A DNA stretch of 62,000 nucleotides from Zygnema cylindricum (Eukaryota > Streptophyta > Zygnematophyceae > Zygnematales > Zygnemataceae). This document shows positions 1-10,664 of this stretch, piece after piece (position 1 is the stretch's first letter; each line of letters opens with the position of its first letter). A program made the translations under genes and the position numbers. Location: positions 1 through 62,000 of the forward strand of contig JBBHKE010002185.1 in the NCBI GenBank assembly GCA_037447655.1. Reading direction: 5' to 3'. The notes below the pieces were generated by a model that saw only the letters and a list, made by a program, of their open reading frames with translations, searched no databases and was not told the origin of the DNA.

Positions 1-49
1 TCGCTCTCTCCCTCTCCCTCCATATCTCTCAACCTGCCTCTCTCCCTAT

Positions 50-628
50 TGATAGAAAAGAAGCACGGCCAGAAAAGGGACAGAACATTACATTAAATTA
101 GTTCAAAGAGCATGCAGAAGCATTCAGTCATGATAGGAGCCCAAAGAATTCTCCAACAAAATATTTTATTTAATTGGAGATCTTTCCTCTTTATAATGTA
201 TTATCTGCCTTCTCCTTTTGGTATACTAAACTTTTCACCTCTCTTTTCTAAAATACTTTTGCCTAACCGACTTAAAACTACCACTAACACTTAGTGATAA
301 AACTGAACATAAGGACATGACAAAAGGTAGGCGAATGTGGGCCTAATCAAACATTGTGAGCCGAAACTGAATGGTGCGCACTAAACCGAACGTTACAAGT
401 ACGTCGCCCTAAATGACATCAAATACCGTACCGGAAAATACGCAACGGACGAAACACAGAACAACTCACAAGATGCCAACTGAAACCAAACAATGAACCA
501 AGACCAAATCCGTAACTGCGACACAAGATGCCAACTGAAACCAAACAATGAACCAAGACCAAATCTGTAACTGCGACAGGACGCCAAAACGTAACACAAC
601 TAGTCCTTTTCCACAGCGAACCATAACA
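50..628 (-). repeat. 3' LTR of the outer Copia element
   Basis: Near-copy of 12431-12979. Both begin TGATAGAAAAG and end ACA on the plus strand. This copy lies downstream of RNase H on the minus strand, so it is the 3' LTR. It holds about 55 bp duplicated in tandem (around 465-575), which the other LTR lacks and which accounts for most of the 579 versus 549 bp difference. The five bases outside it (45-49, CCTAT) repeat outside the other LTR. Confidence 0.9.
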
Positions 629-630
629 AT

Positions 631-640
631 CCTCCGCTTT
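631..640 (-). other. Polypurine tract of the outer Copia element
   Basis: On the minus strand this reads AAAGCGGAGG, two bases before the 3' LTR begins TGTTATGG. Position and purine content fit a plus-strand priming tract. Confidence 0.7.
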
Positions 641-783
641 GATGTGGAAAATTTCAAACAAGAATGCATTTCACACTAACCCTAACTTTGGACGACCTCC
701 AACAAACACATCATAGGTAGTCGCCGTAGTAAGTAAATATGCGGCATCTTCCAAAGTCGACATGAATACAAACTCCACCTCTT

Positions 784-1440
784 TTAAGGTGACCAATTCA
801 CGCACAAAATGCCACTAAATATAGATGTGCTTCGTATGCTTGTGAAATACGCGATTTTTAACAAGTGCCTAGAACTCATGCTATCTCTAAAAATTTGCAG
901 ACACACAATCGAAATCTTCAATTCACCGAGCATCTCTTTTAACCAAAATGATGCTTTAGCAATATGGCAAGCCGCCATGTACTCAGCCTCGGTTGAACTT
1001 AATGCCACTGTCAGTTGCAAACGTGAACTCCATGAAACTGCTGCACCGCCGAATACAAAGGCTTATCCGGACGTTGACTTTCCAAAATCGTAATTTCTTG
1101 CCCAGTCGGAATCGGAGTAACCAATGGAACATGCCGATTTGTAAGTCAATCCCATATCAATATGGCCAAATATCAAAAGATATGCTTGATGGCCTCCCAA
1201 TGCGATTTTTTTGGTTCATGACAGAATCGACTCAAAGTTGAAAATGCCGCCGCATATCCGGACGAGTACCCACACTCAAGTACATAAGACTTCCAATGGC
1301 TAATGCGATTTTTTTGGTTCATGACAGAATCGACTCAAAGTTGAAAATGCCGCCGCATATCCGGACGAGTACCCACACTCAAGTACATAAGACTTCCGAT
1401 GGCTTTTCGATATGGAACGTCGACCAACAATTCATCCTCA
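784..1440 (-). pseudogene. Copia RNase H region, outer element (broken)
   Basis: The minus strand encodes the conserved Copia RNase H stretch with ALSSTEAEYMAACH followed by WLKE at about 930-1020, which carries an active-site acidic residue. RNase H removes the RNA strand during reverse transcription. Upstream sequence matches the corresponding part of the nested element but is in several frames. A 103-bp tandem duplication (1201-1406) disrupts it, and a shorter duplicated phrase lies at about 1429-1483. Not functional. Confidence 0.8.
1201..1406. repeat. 103-bp tandem duplication inside the dead RNase H region
   Basis: Two nearly identical copies start at 1201 and 1304 (TGCGATTTTTTTGG), differing at only a few positions. 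The nested relative has one copy, so this duplication arose in the outer element after it stopped being selected. Confidence 0.9.
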
Positions 1441-1444
1441 AACT

Positions 1445-2333
1445 TCTTTAAGTGTCCAATTCATCCTCAAACTTCCTTAAGTGACACTTAGGATCCATAC
1501 AAGTAGAAAGTAGTTTTACATTCGACATGCCAAACCGCACTAAAACTTCTTTGCAATACTGAGCTTGACTTAGTTTGATATCTCCATTAAGATATCTAAT
1601 CACTTTGATCCCCAAAATGTAACGGACATCTCCAAGGTCTGTCACCTTAAAATGACTGCATAGAAAAGCCTTCAATTAGTTGATTATGTGTAGAGTCTCC
1701 GACGTCAACAGAAAATCGTCTTTGTAAAGTGGGAATATTATTTGGTCTTCTCCTTCCCCCTTAATGTAAACGCCCAAATGTGAAGTAGTCTGTTTAAATC
1801 CGAAATCGGCTAACACCAAATGCAAGCGTAAGTACAAAGTATAAGGCGCTTGCTTTAACCCGTACAAAGACTTCCTTAGGCGCCACACCTTCTCTTCTTT
1901 GGAGCCAACTCCCTCATGGATCTTCATGTACACTTCTTCCTCAAGTTCTCCCTTCAAGAACGTGGTTGAAGGATGTGTTTCTTTTCAACTGTCGCAATCG
2001 CCATAATCATCCGTAAAGAGTCAAAATTTACAATTGGCGCATATGTCTATGTAAAATAATTTCTTTCCCATTGTTGAAAACTTTACATACTAGTCTAGCT
2101 TTATACCTAATGACTAATCACCAGTTTTCGTCTTGAAGACCCACTTCGCATCGATCGCCTTTTTCCCCTCGCGTAAATCAACTTCCTCAAATGTTCATTT
2201 TTGTACTATGGACTTATATTCTTTCTCCCAAGCCGGTTGTCATTTTGACTCCTAATCACCCGAATTTCTTGCTTCACAGTAAGATCACGCGTCACCGGCA
2301 TACTTCTTACAATATGATTGCTAGAAGAGGAAA
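1445..2333 (-). pseudogene. Copia reverse transcriptase, outer element (broken)
   Basis: Minus-strand segments encode AIDAKWVFKTKTG near 2110-2170, the LYGLKQAP motif near 1850, then KDDFL in place of the usual YVDDML catalytic box near 1720, and FKVTDLGDVRYILGIKV near 1610-1660. These are the conserved RT blocks of Ty1/Copia elements. Frames change between blocks (for example at about 1675) and stops occur. The segment from about 2200 to 2333 matches the RT leader of the nested element and resumes after the solo LTR insertion. Confidence 0.88.
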
Positions 2334-3555
2334 TCCTCTGTTTTTTTTGAAATGTTTGTTTCGTGCGTACGCCACATTTTGTGCACACCCGACTGTTTGT
2401 GTGTAGATTATTACCGTAATTAATGTGGTTGTACAAATGGATGTTCGAATGGATTTGTGGATTGGGGGAGTAATTGCACGATTGAAATTTAAGGGACGTG
2501 AGGGAGTATTTGAGTGGCACGTAATGCATTGAGAAACTGACGGCGGATTGCGAAGCGATCCGATTCGAAATATTTGAAATGTTGAAAAAGTATGCCGCTC
2601 GTACGAAACATAGTGCGACATAAGCATTTATGAAAAAAGAAGCCACAGGTACAGAGCGTCTTTTTTGGAAAGTAGACGTGAAATATATCGAAAGGCATTT
2701 TATGGCAAATGACACGGTCTCCGTACGAAATTTTTTGGAAAGTAGAAGATCAATTCGGCAAGTGGTTTGTGTTACACGTGGAGGGCGGACAACGTCCGCC
2801 GCTATTTTACAAGGTTCGCAAATATTTGATGATGTATAATTGTGTGGACTGTACTTATGTAATGTCGGTTCACTTAATCGACTTATCACTAAGTGACTAA
2901 GCGAACTGTCGTCTAGTACGCGGAATTTACGGAGGTGTCGGTGTGAATATTTGGTTGAACATTGTTTTGTCTTTTTGTGAATTAGTTATTAGTGTACATT
3001 TACTCATTCGATACCTGAAGTATTCGGCATATTGTAATTGAGGCTGAAGATAGCTACGGCCGGTATGCCCGTACACCAAAGAGCTCAATATATTTGTAGG
3101 ACTTATCATTTTAGGACTTAGGAACTTTTCAAGAACAAAATCGGCCGCCATTTTGGTAATTTCATTTGAGATTGCTCTCAGATATGTTTGCAGAATTACC
3201 TGAAATTTTGAATGTGTGTTCCTCCTTGTATTTTGAATATTGCCACAGATTTGCATGCCTATTGTGTGCCTGGTCTGTGTTTTAATTCATTGTGAAGTTG
3301 GCCTGATTTATCAAAGTTATGGCAAACTGAAGTTCTGCAACTTTGACTAGATGATGTGATAATTCTGTTTGGCATTTTTATATGAAAACTTGTGAGAATT
3401 CTAAGTGATCTAGAAACTATCAGTTTATGTAGTTCCAGCTTGTTTTGTTAATTCTGTAGAATTCTGAGTGGATTCAAAGTAGGCTGTTTTAGGGGTAGTT
3501 TGTGGTGCTTTCGAGGGTGAATCCATGGCTGGAAATGGCCATGGACAACATCCTC
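2334..3555. mobile_element. Solo LTR (2339-3550) with TCCTC target duplication
   Basis: The outer Copia reading stops at about 3556 and resumes at about 2333 when compared with the nested relative, so roughly 1.2 kb is inserted. The insert starts TGTTTTT (2339) and ends GACAACA (3550), the TGTT...AACA ends of an LTR. It is flanked by TCCTC at 2334-2338 and 3551-3555. No coding domain is recognisable inside, which fits a solo LTR left by recombination. It contains a GC-rich hairpin (GGCGGAC...GTCCGCC, about 2784-2800). Its parent family is not seen elsewhere in the window. Confidence 0.75.
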
Positions 3556-4895
3556 CTATTTAGTCGCCGAAATGAAGTAATGTGAATTTTCAACATTTCC
3601 TCTTTCCTGTCAAAAGATAATCTCGCCGGTTTTCTCCCCTTAGATTTTTGTGTACTCTTCCTTAAAGTAAAATCCAACTCTTTATTTTTATCCAATTCGG
3701 TATGACTTGAAGAGCATGATTTTGAAGTTGTGGAATTTTGAGATTCGGATGGCATTTGAGAATTCAAATGTCACAATTCTACGTCAATAATCTTAATTTA
3801 TTCTTGAATGTCCGGTTTTTATTTCCCCCTAGTAACATTAACAGCCGAATCAGGTTCAATATCATCATTGGATTCAATATCCGAGAAATTATAAATTTTG
3901 GCTTCGTCATGAAAATCCAAATTTCTCCGCAATTTTGCCGAACCTTCGATTGAGGATTTCAGGTGCTCATGGAAGTTCACGTTTCGTGATTCAATAATTG
4001 TGTGCCGTGAGGGATCGTAAATTCGGCAAAGATTCCCTCGCGAGCTATATCCTACAAAAATTCTCGACCAACTTCTCGATGAAAATTTTCCTCGCTGATT
4101 TTGTGATTTTACCTATACGGTAACACGACATTCCCATATGCGTAAGTGATGTAGAGTTGGTTTCCACCCGTACCACAACTCATGAGGTGTTTTATCGCCC
4201 GAAATGGAAGTAAGTCGTTGATTACTTATATAATTAGCAGTTAAAAGTGCATCTCCCCAAAGTGACTAGATCGACCGGATGCATGCACCATAGCTTAGAC
4301 CATTTCTTAGAGTGTCCAATTTTTGCTTTCAGCCACTCTATTTTGTTTCGGGGAGTAAGGTGAGGTATATTGATGTTTTATTCCCCATTCTCGACAATAT
4401 CCATCAAAAGCAATATATTCACCACCATTATCCGATTGAATGGACTTCAATTTCCTCTCACATTGTTGTTTTGTCATGATGTGCCACTCTTTAAACCTCT
4501 CTAATGCTTCAATTTTTTGTTTTAGAAGATTTACCTATGAGAAACGTTAGCAATTATCGACAATAACCATGATGTACCGATTTCCTCCAATACTCTTTGG
4601 TTTCACATTTCCACACAAATTGATGTGGATTAATTCGAGAGGATGTGAGGATCAAACTTTGTATTTTTTGGTGGATGAGGTCTCTGGATTTGCTTCCGTT
4701 GACTACACCCCTCACATCCATTAACGTTTCGCCCGAGGCCAAATTTAACCTCTCACACAACCAATTTTTAACATCCTCTTTAAACTCCCCTTGGATGTGT
4801 AGCACATCCAGCAATGCCAAAGACTTAAATTCCTTCTAAATTTTAAAATTTGATATAAGATCATATCTGGATATAAATCAACCTTAGTCCGCTGC
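3556..4895 (-). pseudogene. Copia integrase region, outer element (broken)
   Basis: The minus strand encodes the Copia pre-integrase zinc region (about 4700-4890, including LNLASGE), then the integrase core with SIQSDNGGEY (about 4420-4450), the second catalytic Asp context, followed by a conserved region with VGYSSRGN near 4040. Integrase inserts the cDNA copy into the genome. The reading is split over frames. Compared with this copy, the nested element has lost several hundred bases between the integrase core and RT. Confidence 0.85.
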
Positions 4896-4899
4896 CAAA

Positions 4900-5265
4900 C
4901 TAATCGCCTATCCATATTTTTTGTGACTTCCCCTTCACCAATGACGACTCCCTTTTCATTAACAATGTGGTTTGTCGAATCTCCAAAGACATATACATTA
5001 CCACCCGCACATTGGATCTGCGGGACACTCAATAAATTAACCGAACCACCGGAAATGTGAAGTACATAGACCAAACGGGTTGGAGTTACGAGCTCTTTCT
5101 TTTCGAATTTATGTGGGAAGGTCTAAACGGACCGGTTACCACATTGGTGACAGAAATAATTTGTCCGACAACTGTGATTTTCTTTGGAATTGCCAACCAT
5201 CACAAGTCGTCAAAGAATGTCACATTGGTGCAAACATGATGTGATGCTCCTGTATCAATCACTCA
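4900..5265 (-). pseudogene. Copia aspartic protease, outer element (broken)
   Basis: At about 5225-5260 the minus strand encodes IDTGASHHVC, the DTGA active site typical of Copia proteases. It is followed at about 5030-5075 by GGSVNLLSVPQIQ, matching the end of the protease in the nested element. The two parts are in different frames. The protease would process the Gag-Pol polyprotein. Confidence 0.82.
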
Positions 5266-5941
5266 CTCCACATTTCCATTTTCTGTCGATAAATCAACCG
5301 AGAGGGTAAGACAAGTAAATATCTGAGCACCTAATCCCTTCCCTTCTTCATATCCACCATCTCTAAAAAAATGTCTTTGACCGCCATAACGGCCACCACC
5401 ACAACCTCCAAAACGTTCTCCTCCTTATCCACCATCTCTGAAAAAATGTCTTTGACCGCCATAACGGCCACCACCACAACCTCCAAAACGTTCTCCTCCC
5501 GGACCACCTAGGCGGCCTCCTCTTTGACGGCCATTAAAGCCACCACGGCCATTAAAGCCACCACGGCCACCATTAAATCCACCTCTACCACCTCCACCTT
5601 GCCTTCCGATTTTGTGAAACATTGAGATTTTAGGTGCCCCTATTTGCCGCAAAAGTAACATTACCGATCGGGACATGACATTGCCAAATGTCCTAGTTTG
5701 TTGCAATGAAAAAATGAGACAGAATCAGATCGGGGGCCAACAAAAAGGCCTTTGTATTTCTTTTTTCATTTGTCCCCTTCCAATACCTCTCGGGCCTCCT
5801 CCCTTTCCTCCTCTTTCGCGACCGCGGAGATAAGATAAGTCGACGGAGTTAAAATTGGTAGTATTCAAAGAACCGGGGGAGTACTCTAAAAAGAACTCAC
5901 TCCATTATCTTTGTTATCTTTGAAATATGATAAAATGAATA
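5266..5941 (-). pseudogene. Copia gag C-terminal part with zinc knuckle, outer element
   Basis: The minus strand encodes a glycine-rich stretch (GGRGGFNG repeats, 5520-5600) and one CX2CX4HX4C knuckle (CYFCGK.GHLKSQC, about 5620-5660), which would bind retrotransposon RNA. A second knuckle is only partly kept. A 75-bp tandem duplication (starts 5351 and 5426) repeats part of the Gly-rich coding sequence. The frame continues across the nested element into 11387-12000. Confidence 0.8.
5351..5500. repeat. 75-bp tandem duplication in the gag region
   Basis: TATCCACCATCTCT recurs at 5351 and 5426 and the following about 70 bases are nearly identical. It lies in the Gly-rich coding stretch of the outer gag. 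Confidence 0.88.
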
Positions 5942-6551
5942 TGTTAGGATATTGACGTATCGCCGCTATATAGCGATTGCAACATACCAAAAATATTTGT
6001 TGGACACGAAGTGTCGCGTCATCGTACAAAATTGTACGATACTGTTTCGTGTTTGAATTTTGAACGTCCGCGAACGAATTGTATAATTTCGTTTCGCGTC
6101 ACTTTTGTTTTAATGTGCAGGTGTATTATTTCGTGTGTAGGTGTTCATTTTGTGCGCACACACCACACGCACAAAACTTCGCTTTTGGAGTTCCGCGTTA
6201 GGAAGGAGAAGGCGTGTACGCCTTCCTTCGTGGAATCTTCCTTACATTGTTTTCTGCCAAGAAGAAGACAGACCTTTGCCGCAATGCTAGCTTAGGTTGT
6301 TTGCCTCGTAAGCTAGTTAGTGAAGGTATATAGTCTGCAGATTACTGCTGCAGATATTAACCTTTTGGAGTTGAGATTAGAGAAGAGAGAAGAGAGGAGA
6401 AAAGATGAGATGATGTAAAAGGCTTTTGCCAAAAAACACTTATAAACCTTTTTGGCTGAATTTCCTTTTGTCTATGAGCTTCCGCTATGTATGAATTCTG
6501 TGAATTTACTGTGAATTTTATTTTGTGATTATTTAGTTATAAGATCCTACA
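5942..6551 (+). repeat. 5' LTR of the nested Copia element
   Basis: Begins TGTTAGGATATTG and ends CCTACA. It matches the 3' LTR along its length apart from an internal duplication present only in the 3' copy. In an intact element it carries the promoter. Confidence 0.9.
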
Positions 6552-6553
6552 AT

Positions 6554-6565
6554 TGGTATCCGAGC
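6554..6565 (+). promoter_or_regulatory. Primer-binding site, initiator tRNA-Met 3' end
   Basis: TGGTATCCGAGC starts two bases after the LTR. It differs at one position from TGGTATCAGAGC, the complement of the 3' end of plant initiator tRNA-Met, the usual Copia primer. Confidence 0.88.
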
Positions 6566-6591
6566 TAGTGTTTGAGAGATAGAGAGAGCGC

Positions 6592-7944
6592 ATGGGGAGG
6601 AAGATGAATAGAAATACTCCTTCCCCCATGACGACTTCTGAGAGACAAAGAGACTTCAAAATTTCCGGTATTCAATTTGAAGAGAACCAGAACACAGAGG
6701 AGAAATTTGAAAAAATGTTTGATACATTTATGCGATATGTAGATTCACGATTTCAAACTCAATCTAGTGAGAAAAGAGAATTTACTTCATTTCAGGCTGC
6801 CGATCCATTTAGTGGAGGAGTAAATGAAGAAGAGAGAAGGGAAAAAATTAGGAAAGGAAAAGCAAAAATAGAGGAGGATTCAGATTTTGAAGAATCATTC
6901 GATAATGAAAAAGATTATAATATGTCGCGGAAAATCCGTGGCCTTTAATGGCACTAATTATGCGGTATGGAAGAAGTTTATCTCAAACCAACTTATTCTT
7001 AAGAGGCTTTGGAGGATTGTCAATGGAGAGGAGAAGATGCCAACGGAGAGCAAGGCTCGTGCTCAATGGAAGTTGAAAGATATTGCGGCAACGACCGGTT
7101 TGATGAAAAATTGTACTTCTTCCGTTCTTGATCATTTTCTCGCTCGCGGCACGGCTCATGAGTGTTGGCAAGCACTTGAGGAGCAATATGAGAAGGGTGT
7201 GGAAAACAAGGGTCAATATGTTTATACCGATTTTATGAACTTTAAAATCAAACCGAATGAATCGATGGACGATACCGTGAAACGCTTCAATATTATACTC
7301 GAGCAATTACTCAACAATGGACGAGTTATTTTGGATGCGGATAAATTGAGCGTCTTCCTTAATGCTCTACCGGATAAGCTTTCACATCTTAAAGCTATCT
7401 TGCGAGCAAAGGCGGATAACACCTTTGGATTCACCGTTAATTTTATTAAAATGTCGGAGGGAGCTTCAACGGCTTCTTCAAGTGGAGTTCTTAATTCCAC
7501 CAATGCCAAAACCTTGGATCTAAATTTTGTCGGTGGTAGAGGGGGTGGTAAAGGAGGTGGTCCAAGAGGTTGTGGTGGCGGCCGAGGTAATAAGAAGGAG
7601 CAAGGTCGTCCGCCGAAGATCCCTACGGATCTTTCAAATGTGACTTGTTATCGGTGTAGTCGGCTTGGGCATTTGTCATCCTCTTACCTGGATAAAAATA
7701 AACAATGTCATTTTTGTGGAAGGAAGGGGCACACGAGCCCTCAATGCTACGCAAAGAATAGAGATTTCGGAGGTGGAAGAGGAGGTAGAGGAGGAGATAG
7801 AGGCGGTCAAGGTGGCGGTCGAGGAGGAGGCCTCGGCGGTGGCCGTAATTATGGAAATGCAAATTATTTTAATTATGGTAATGATTCCGCTGACAATTTC
7901 CCGATTCTTAACCTTACTATTGATTCGGTAAAAGTGGAGGAAAT
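6592..7944 (+). pseudogene. Nested Copia gag (frameshifted)
   Basis: Gag begins with a charged N-terminal segment at 6592. The frame then shifts near 6920, and a second frame (6887-8188) encodes the core, with FNGTNYAVWKKF at the start and the UBN2-type helical region near 7140-7330. Two zinc knuckles follow at 7647-7748: the first reads CYRC...GHLSSSY with its last Cys changed to Tyr, the second CHFCGRKGHTSPQC is intact. Gly-rich tracts surround the knuckles. In a live element Gag forms the virus-like particle in the cytoplasm. The frameshift and lost cysteine show decay. Confidence 0.87.
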
Positions 7945-8290
7945 TTGGAAAAAGGGTGGATTATTGATACGGGTGCATCTCATCACGTTTGTACGGATGC
8001 CACCTTATTTGATGATATGCGAGAACTTACGGTTCCAAAATTTATCAAGGTTGCAAGCGGCCATGTCATTTCGGTTGGCACGGTTGGCACGGTCCGACTT
8101 GATCTCTTATCATGGGATGTTGATGGAAGAGAAAAATCAACAGAATATCGACTCCAAAACACTCGCTATATTTCGGATGGCTCCGTGAATTTATTAAGCG
8201 TTCCACAAATCCAATAGAGTGGTGGAAGCTTACTTGCGAGAGGAAGTCAATTTAGTGAAATTTGGAATGAGGAGAAAGTTATTGGTGAAA
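7945..8290 (+). pseudogene. Nested Copia aspartic protease
   Basis: The reading frame from 7945 to 8217 encodes IDTGASHHVCTDATLF near its start, with the catalytic DTGA, and ends in VNLLSVPQIQ followed by an in-frame TAG at 8215. It overlaps the gag frame, as if a shift separates gag and pol here. Reading continues in the same frame after the stop into the pre-integrase region. Confidence 0.85.
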
Positions 8291-8295
8291 GAGAA

Positions 8296-9170
8296 GTGAC
8301 GGATGCGAATCATAGTCGGCTTTTATGGAGGAGGCCGAAATCCAAAATTCCCACCGTGGGAATTTCACATCAAATTTCGGAATTAAAAGATGATCTTACA
8401 TCATGGCATCACCGGATGTGTCATACATCCCAGGTAGGTTTAAAGAAAATGATTCGTCATTCTTCGGTGAGGGGCTTCAATCTCGCATCCGGTGAGAATG
8501 TTAACAGATGCGGAGGATGTAGTTAAAGACATCAAATTTGGAAATCTCATCCAAGAAAAGATATCAAGCATCGTGCTCAAAGTCCTTTGGAGGTTGTCCA
8601 CATTGATCTTTGTGGGCACATCAAACCCGAAATAATTAGAGGAAATAAGTATATTTTGGTGATTGTTGATGATTTCTCTCCGAAATCATGGGTTTATTTA
8701 TTAAAGAAGAAATCGGATGCCTTTGAAAAATTTAAAGAGTAGCATGTAATGGCCGAAAGGCAAAATGAAAAAGAAATTAAAATCTATTCAGTCCGATAAT
8801 GGAGGAGAGTTTGTTGTTTTTGAGGGGTATTGTAAAGAGTGGGGAATAAGGCACCAATTCACGGCACCCTATTCTCCGGAGTCAAATGGAGTGGCGGAGA
8901 GGAAGAATCTTACTTTACAAGAAATGGTTGAGCCAATTTTTAAGAGGAGCTCTCGGATTACGAGAGGGAAGAAACCGGAAAAACTTTCTTATGATCGAAA
9001 AAGAGAAAATACATCAAATTCGCATTATTTATTTTCCGATGTTAAAGAGACCGATTTTTTTTGTAGTAATCACTTACAAAACATATGAGCGGCGACCCTC
9101 AATCTTATGGCGAGGTGCGGAGGTCAGCCGATTAGGAAAGACAGTGGAAAGCGGCATGGGAAAAAGAGTT
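8296..9170 (+). pseudogene. Nested Copia integrase (stops, frameshift, internal deletion)
   Basis: The pre-integrase zinc region (WHHRMCHTS, ending CGGC) is at about 8400-8520, followed by an in-frame TAA at 8524. The catalytic core then shows VHIDLCG (first Asp, about 8600) and VDDFS. After a stop and frame change it shows SIQSDNGGEF (second Asp, about 8790) and SNGVAERKN (Glu, about 8890). The C-terminal half is missing: reading jumps to a short linker before RT, whereas the outer element keeps this part. Not functional. Confidence 0.87.
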
Positions 9171-9177
9171 TAAATCG

Positions 9178-9862
9178 GTGGTTGATAATCGAACTTTTGA
9201 GGAAGTAAAATTACCAAGGGGAAAAAAAGCGATTGATGCAAAATGGGTCTTTAAGACCAAAATAGGAGCTTCAGGTGAAATAATTAAGTACAAGGTGAAA
9301 CTTGTTTGTAAGGGATTCCAACAACCTGAGGGAATCGATTTTAAAGAGACTTATGCTCCCGTAGTGAAGTTCGACTCACTACATATTATTATCACACATG
9401 TAGCGATGGGTTAGAAGCACGTTCATCAAATGGACCTCAAAACGGCGTTTTTAAATGGTGAGTTGGAGGAAGAGGTGAACATGAAGGTACCGAAAGGTGT
9501 GTGTCCTTTGAAGGAAGGAAATGTATGGCGTTTGCAAAGTCATTATATGGTTTGAAACAAGCGTCGCGCACTTGGTATTTGAGACATCAACAAGTACTAT
9601 TGAAATTCGGATTTGTACGGACTACATCCGATTCTGAGGTTTACGTGAAAGGTGAAAGAGTTAACCGAATCATTTTTTCGGTTTATGTGAATGATTTTTT
9701 GATGGCATGCGACAAGATGGAACGCATTAATGAGTTAAAACGTTATCTTGGATTAAATTTCAAAGTAACGGATCTTGGAGAGGTCCGATATATTTTGGGG
9801 ATTAAAGTGATTCGCGATAAGGAGGGGAATATCAATTTAGTCAAGCTCAATTTTGCAGGGAG
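9178..9862 (+). pseudogene. Nested Copia reverse transcriptase
   Basis: AIDAKWVFKTK (about 9229) opens the RT, with APVVKFDS and, after a TAG at 9412, the MDLKTAFLNGELEEEV block at 9430. A frame change leads to SLYGLKQASRTW at 9540 and the catalytic box at about 9683, which reads YVNDFL instead of YVDDML. One of the two metal-binding aspartates is therefore Asn, which should abolish activity. The order and motifs are those of Ty1/Copia RT. Confidence 0.88.
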
Positions 9863-9865
9863 ATT

Positions 9866-10564
9866 TTGGAGCAGTTTTCAATAAGTGACGCGAAACCGCT
9901 TTCTACACTGTTGGATGCAAATCTTCATATTCGTAACTTCGAAGAGGAAGATTTTGTCGACATACCTTATCAAGAAGCGATTGGCTCACTAGTGTGCTTA
10001 GTGTGCTTAAGTGTTCGTAATCGTCCGGATATTTCCGCCGCCATATCGATCGACAGACGTTATTGTCAAGAGCCCAAAAAGGCACATTGGGAGGTCGTAC
10101 AACAATTTTTTCGATATTTGGTAGGGAGAATTGATTTTGGACTTAAGTTTACTTCGGGTACAAGTTATTTGGAGTGCTTTCGATACTCTGATGCGGATTG
10201 GGGCGGCAGTTTTGATTCTGGTAAATCGACGTCTGGTTATGCTTTTAATACTGGAGAGACTGCAATTTCTTAGAGTTCTAGGTTACAGCCTATAGTTGCG
10301 CTAAGATCTACAGAATCTGAATATATGGCCGCGTGTCATGCATCGAAGGCTTTTATTTGGATTAAGGAGATTTTACTTGAGTTCGGAGTTACGATTGGTT
10401 GTATGACAATTTATTCAGACATCATGACTTCAATGGCGTTGGCGAGGAATCCAGTGTTTCAAAAAAGGACCAAATATATCCAAATTCAATGGCACTTTGT
10501 CAGAGATTTGGTTACGGCAAAAGAGATTGTATTTTCATACACCAACAAAAGAAGAGGCGCCTGA
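9866..10564 (+). pseudogene. Nested Copia RNase H
   Basis: The frame from 9866 to 10273 encodes the connection region and the SDADWGG motif (about 10190-10210). It is broken by a TAG at 10271-10273 where related elements have Trp, and resumes with LRSTESEYMAACHASKAFIW (from about 10303). A DIMTSMALARNP segment matches the usual DN-containing RNase H block with Asn replaced. It ends just before the polypurine tract. Confidence 0.86.
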
Positions 10565-10651
10565 CTTCTTGACAAAAGCTGCCACGTATGATGAATTTGA
10601 GAGGGGGCGATCGAAACTTGGTTTGTTTTAAAGAGTTTGGCGATTCCGTCA

Positions 10652-10664
10652 ATAAGAGGGGTAT
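10652..10664 (+). other. Polypurine tract of the nested Copia element
   Basis: AAGAGGGG followed by TAT lies directly upstream of the 3' LTR start TGTAGGG at 10665. Confidence 0.75.

Noticed and set aside
2206-2889. 227-residue minus-strand frame
   Set aside because: It crosses the boundary between the solo LTR and the outer Copia, so it is a chance frame.
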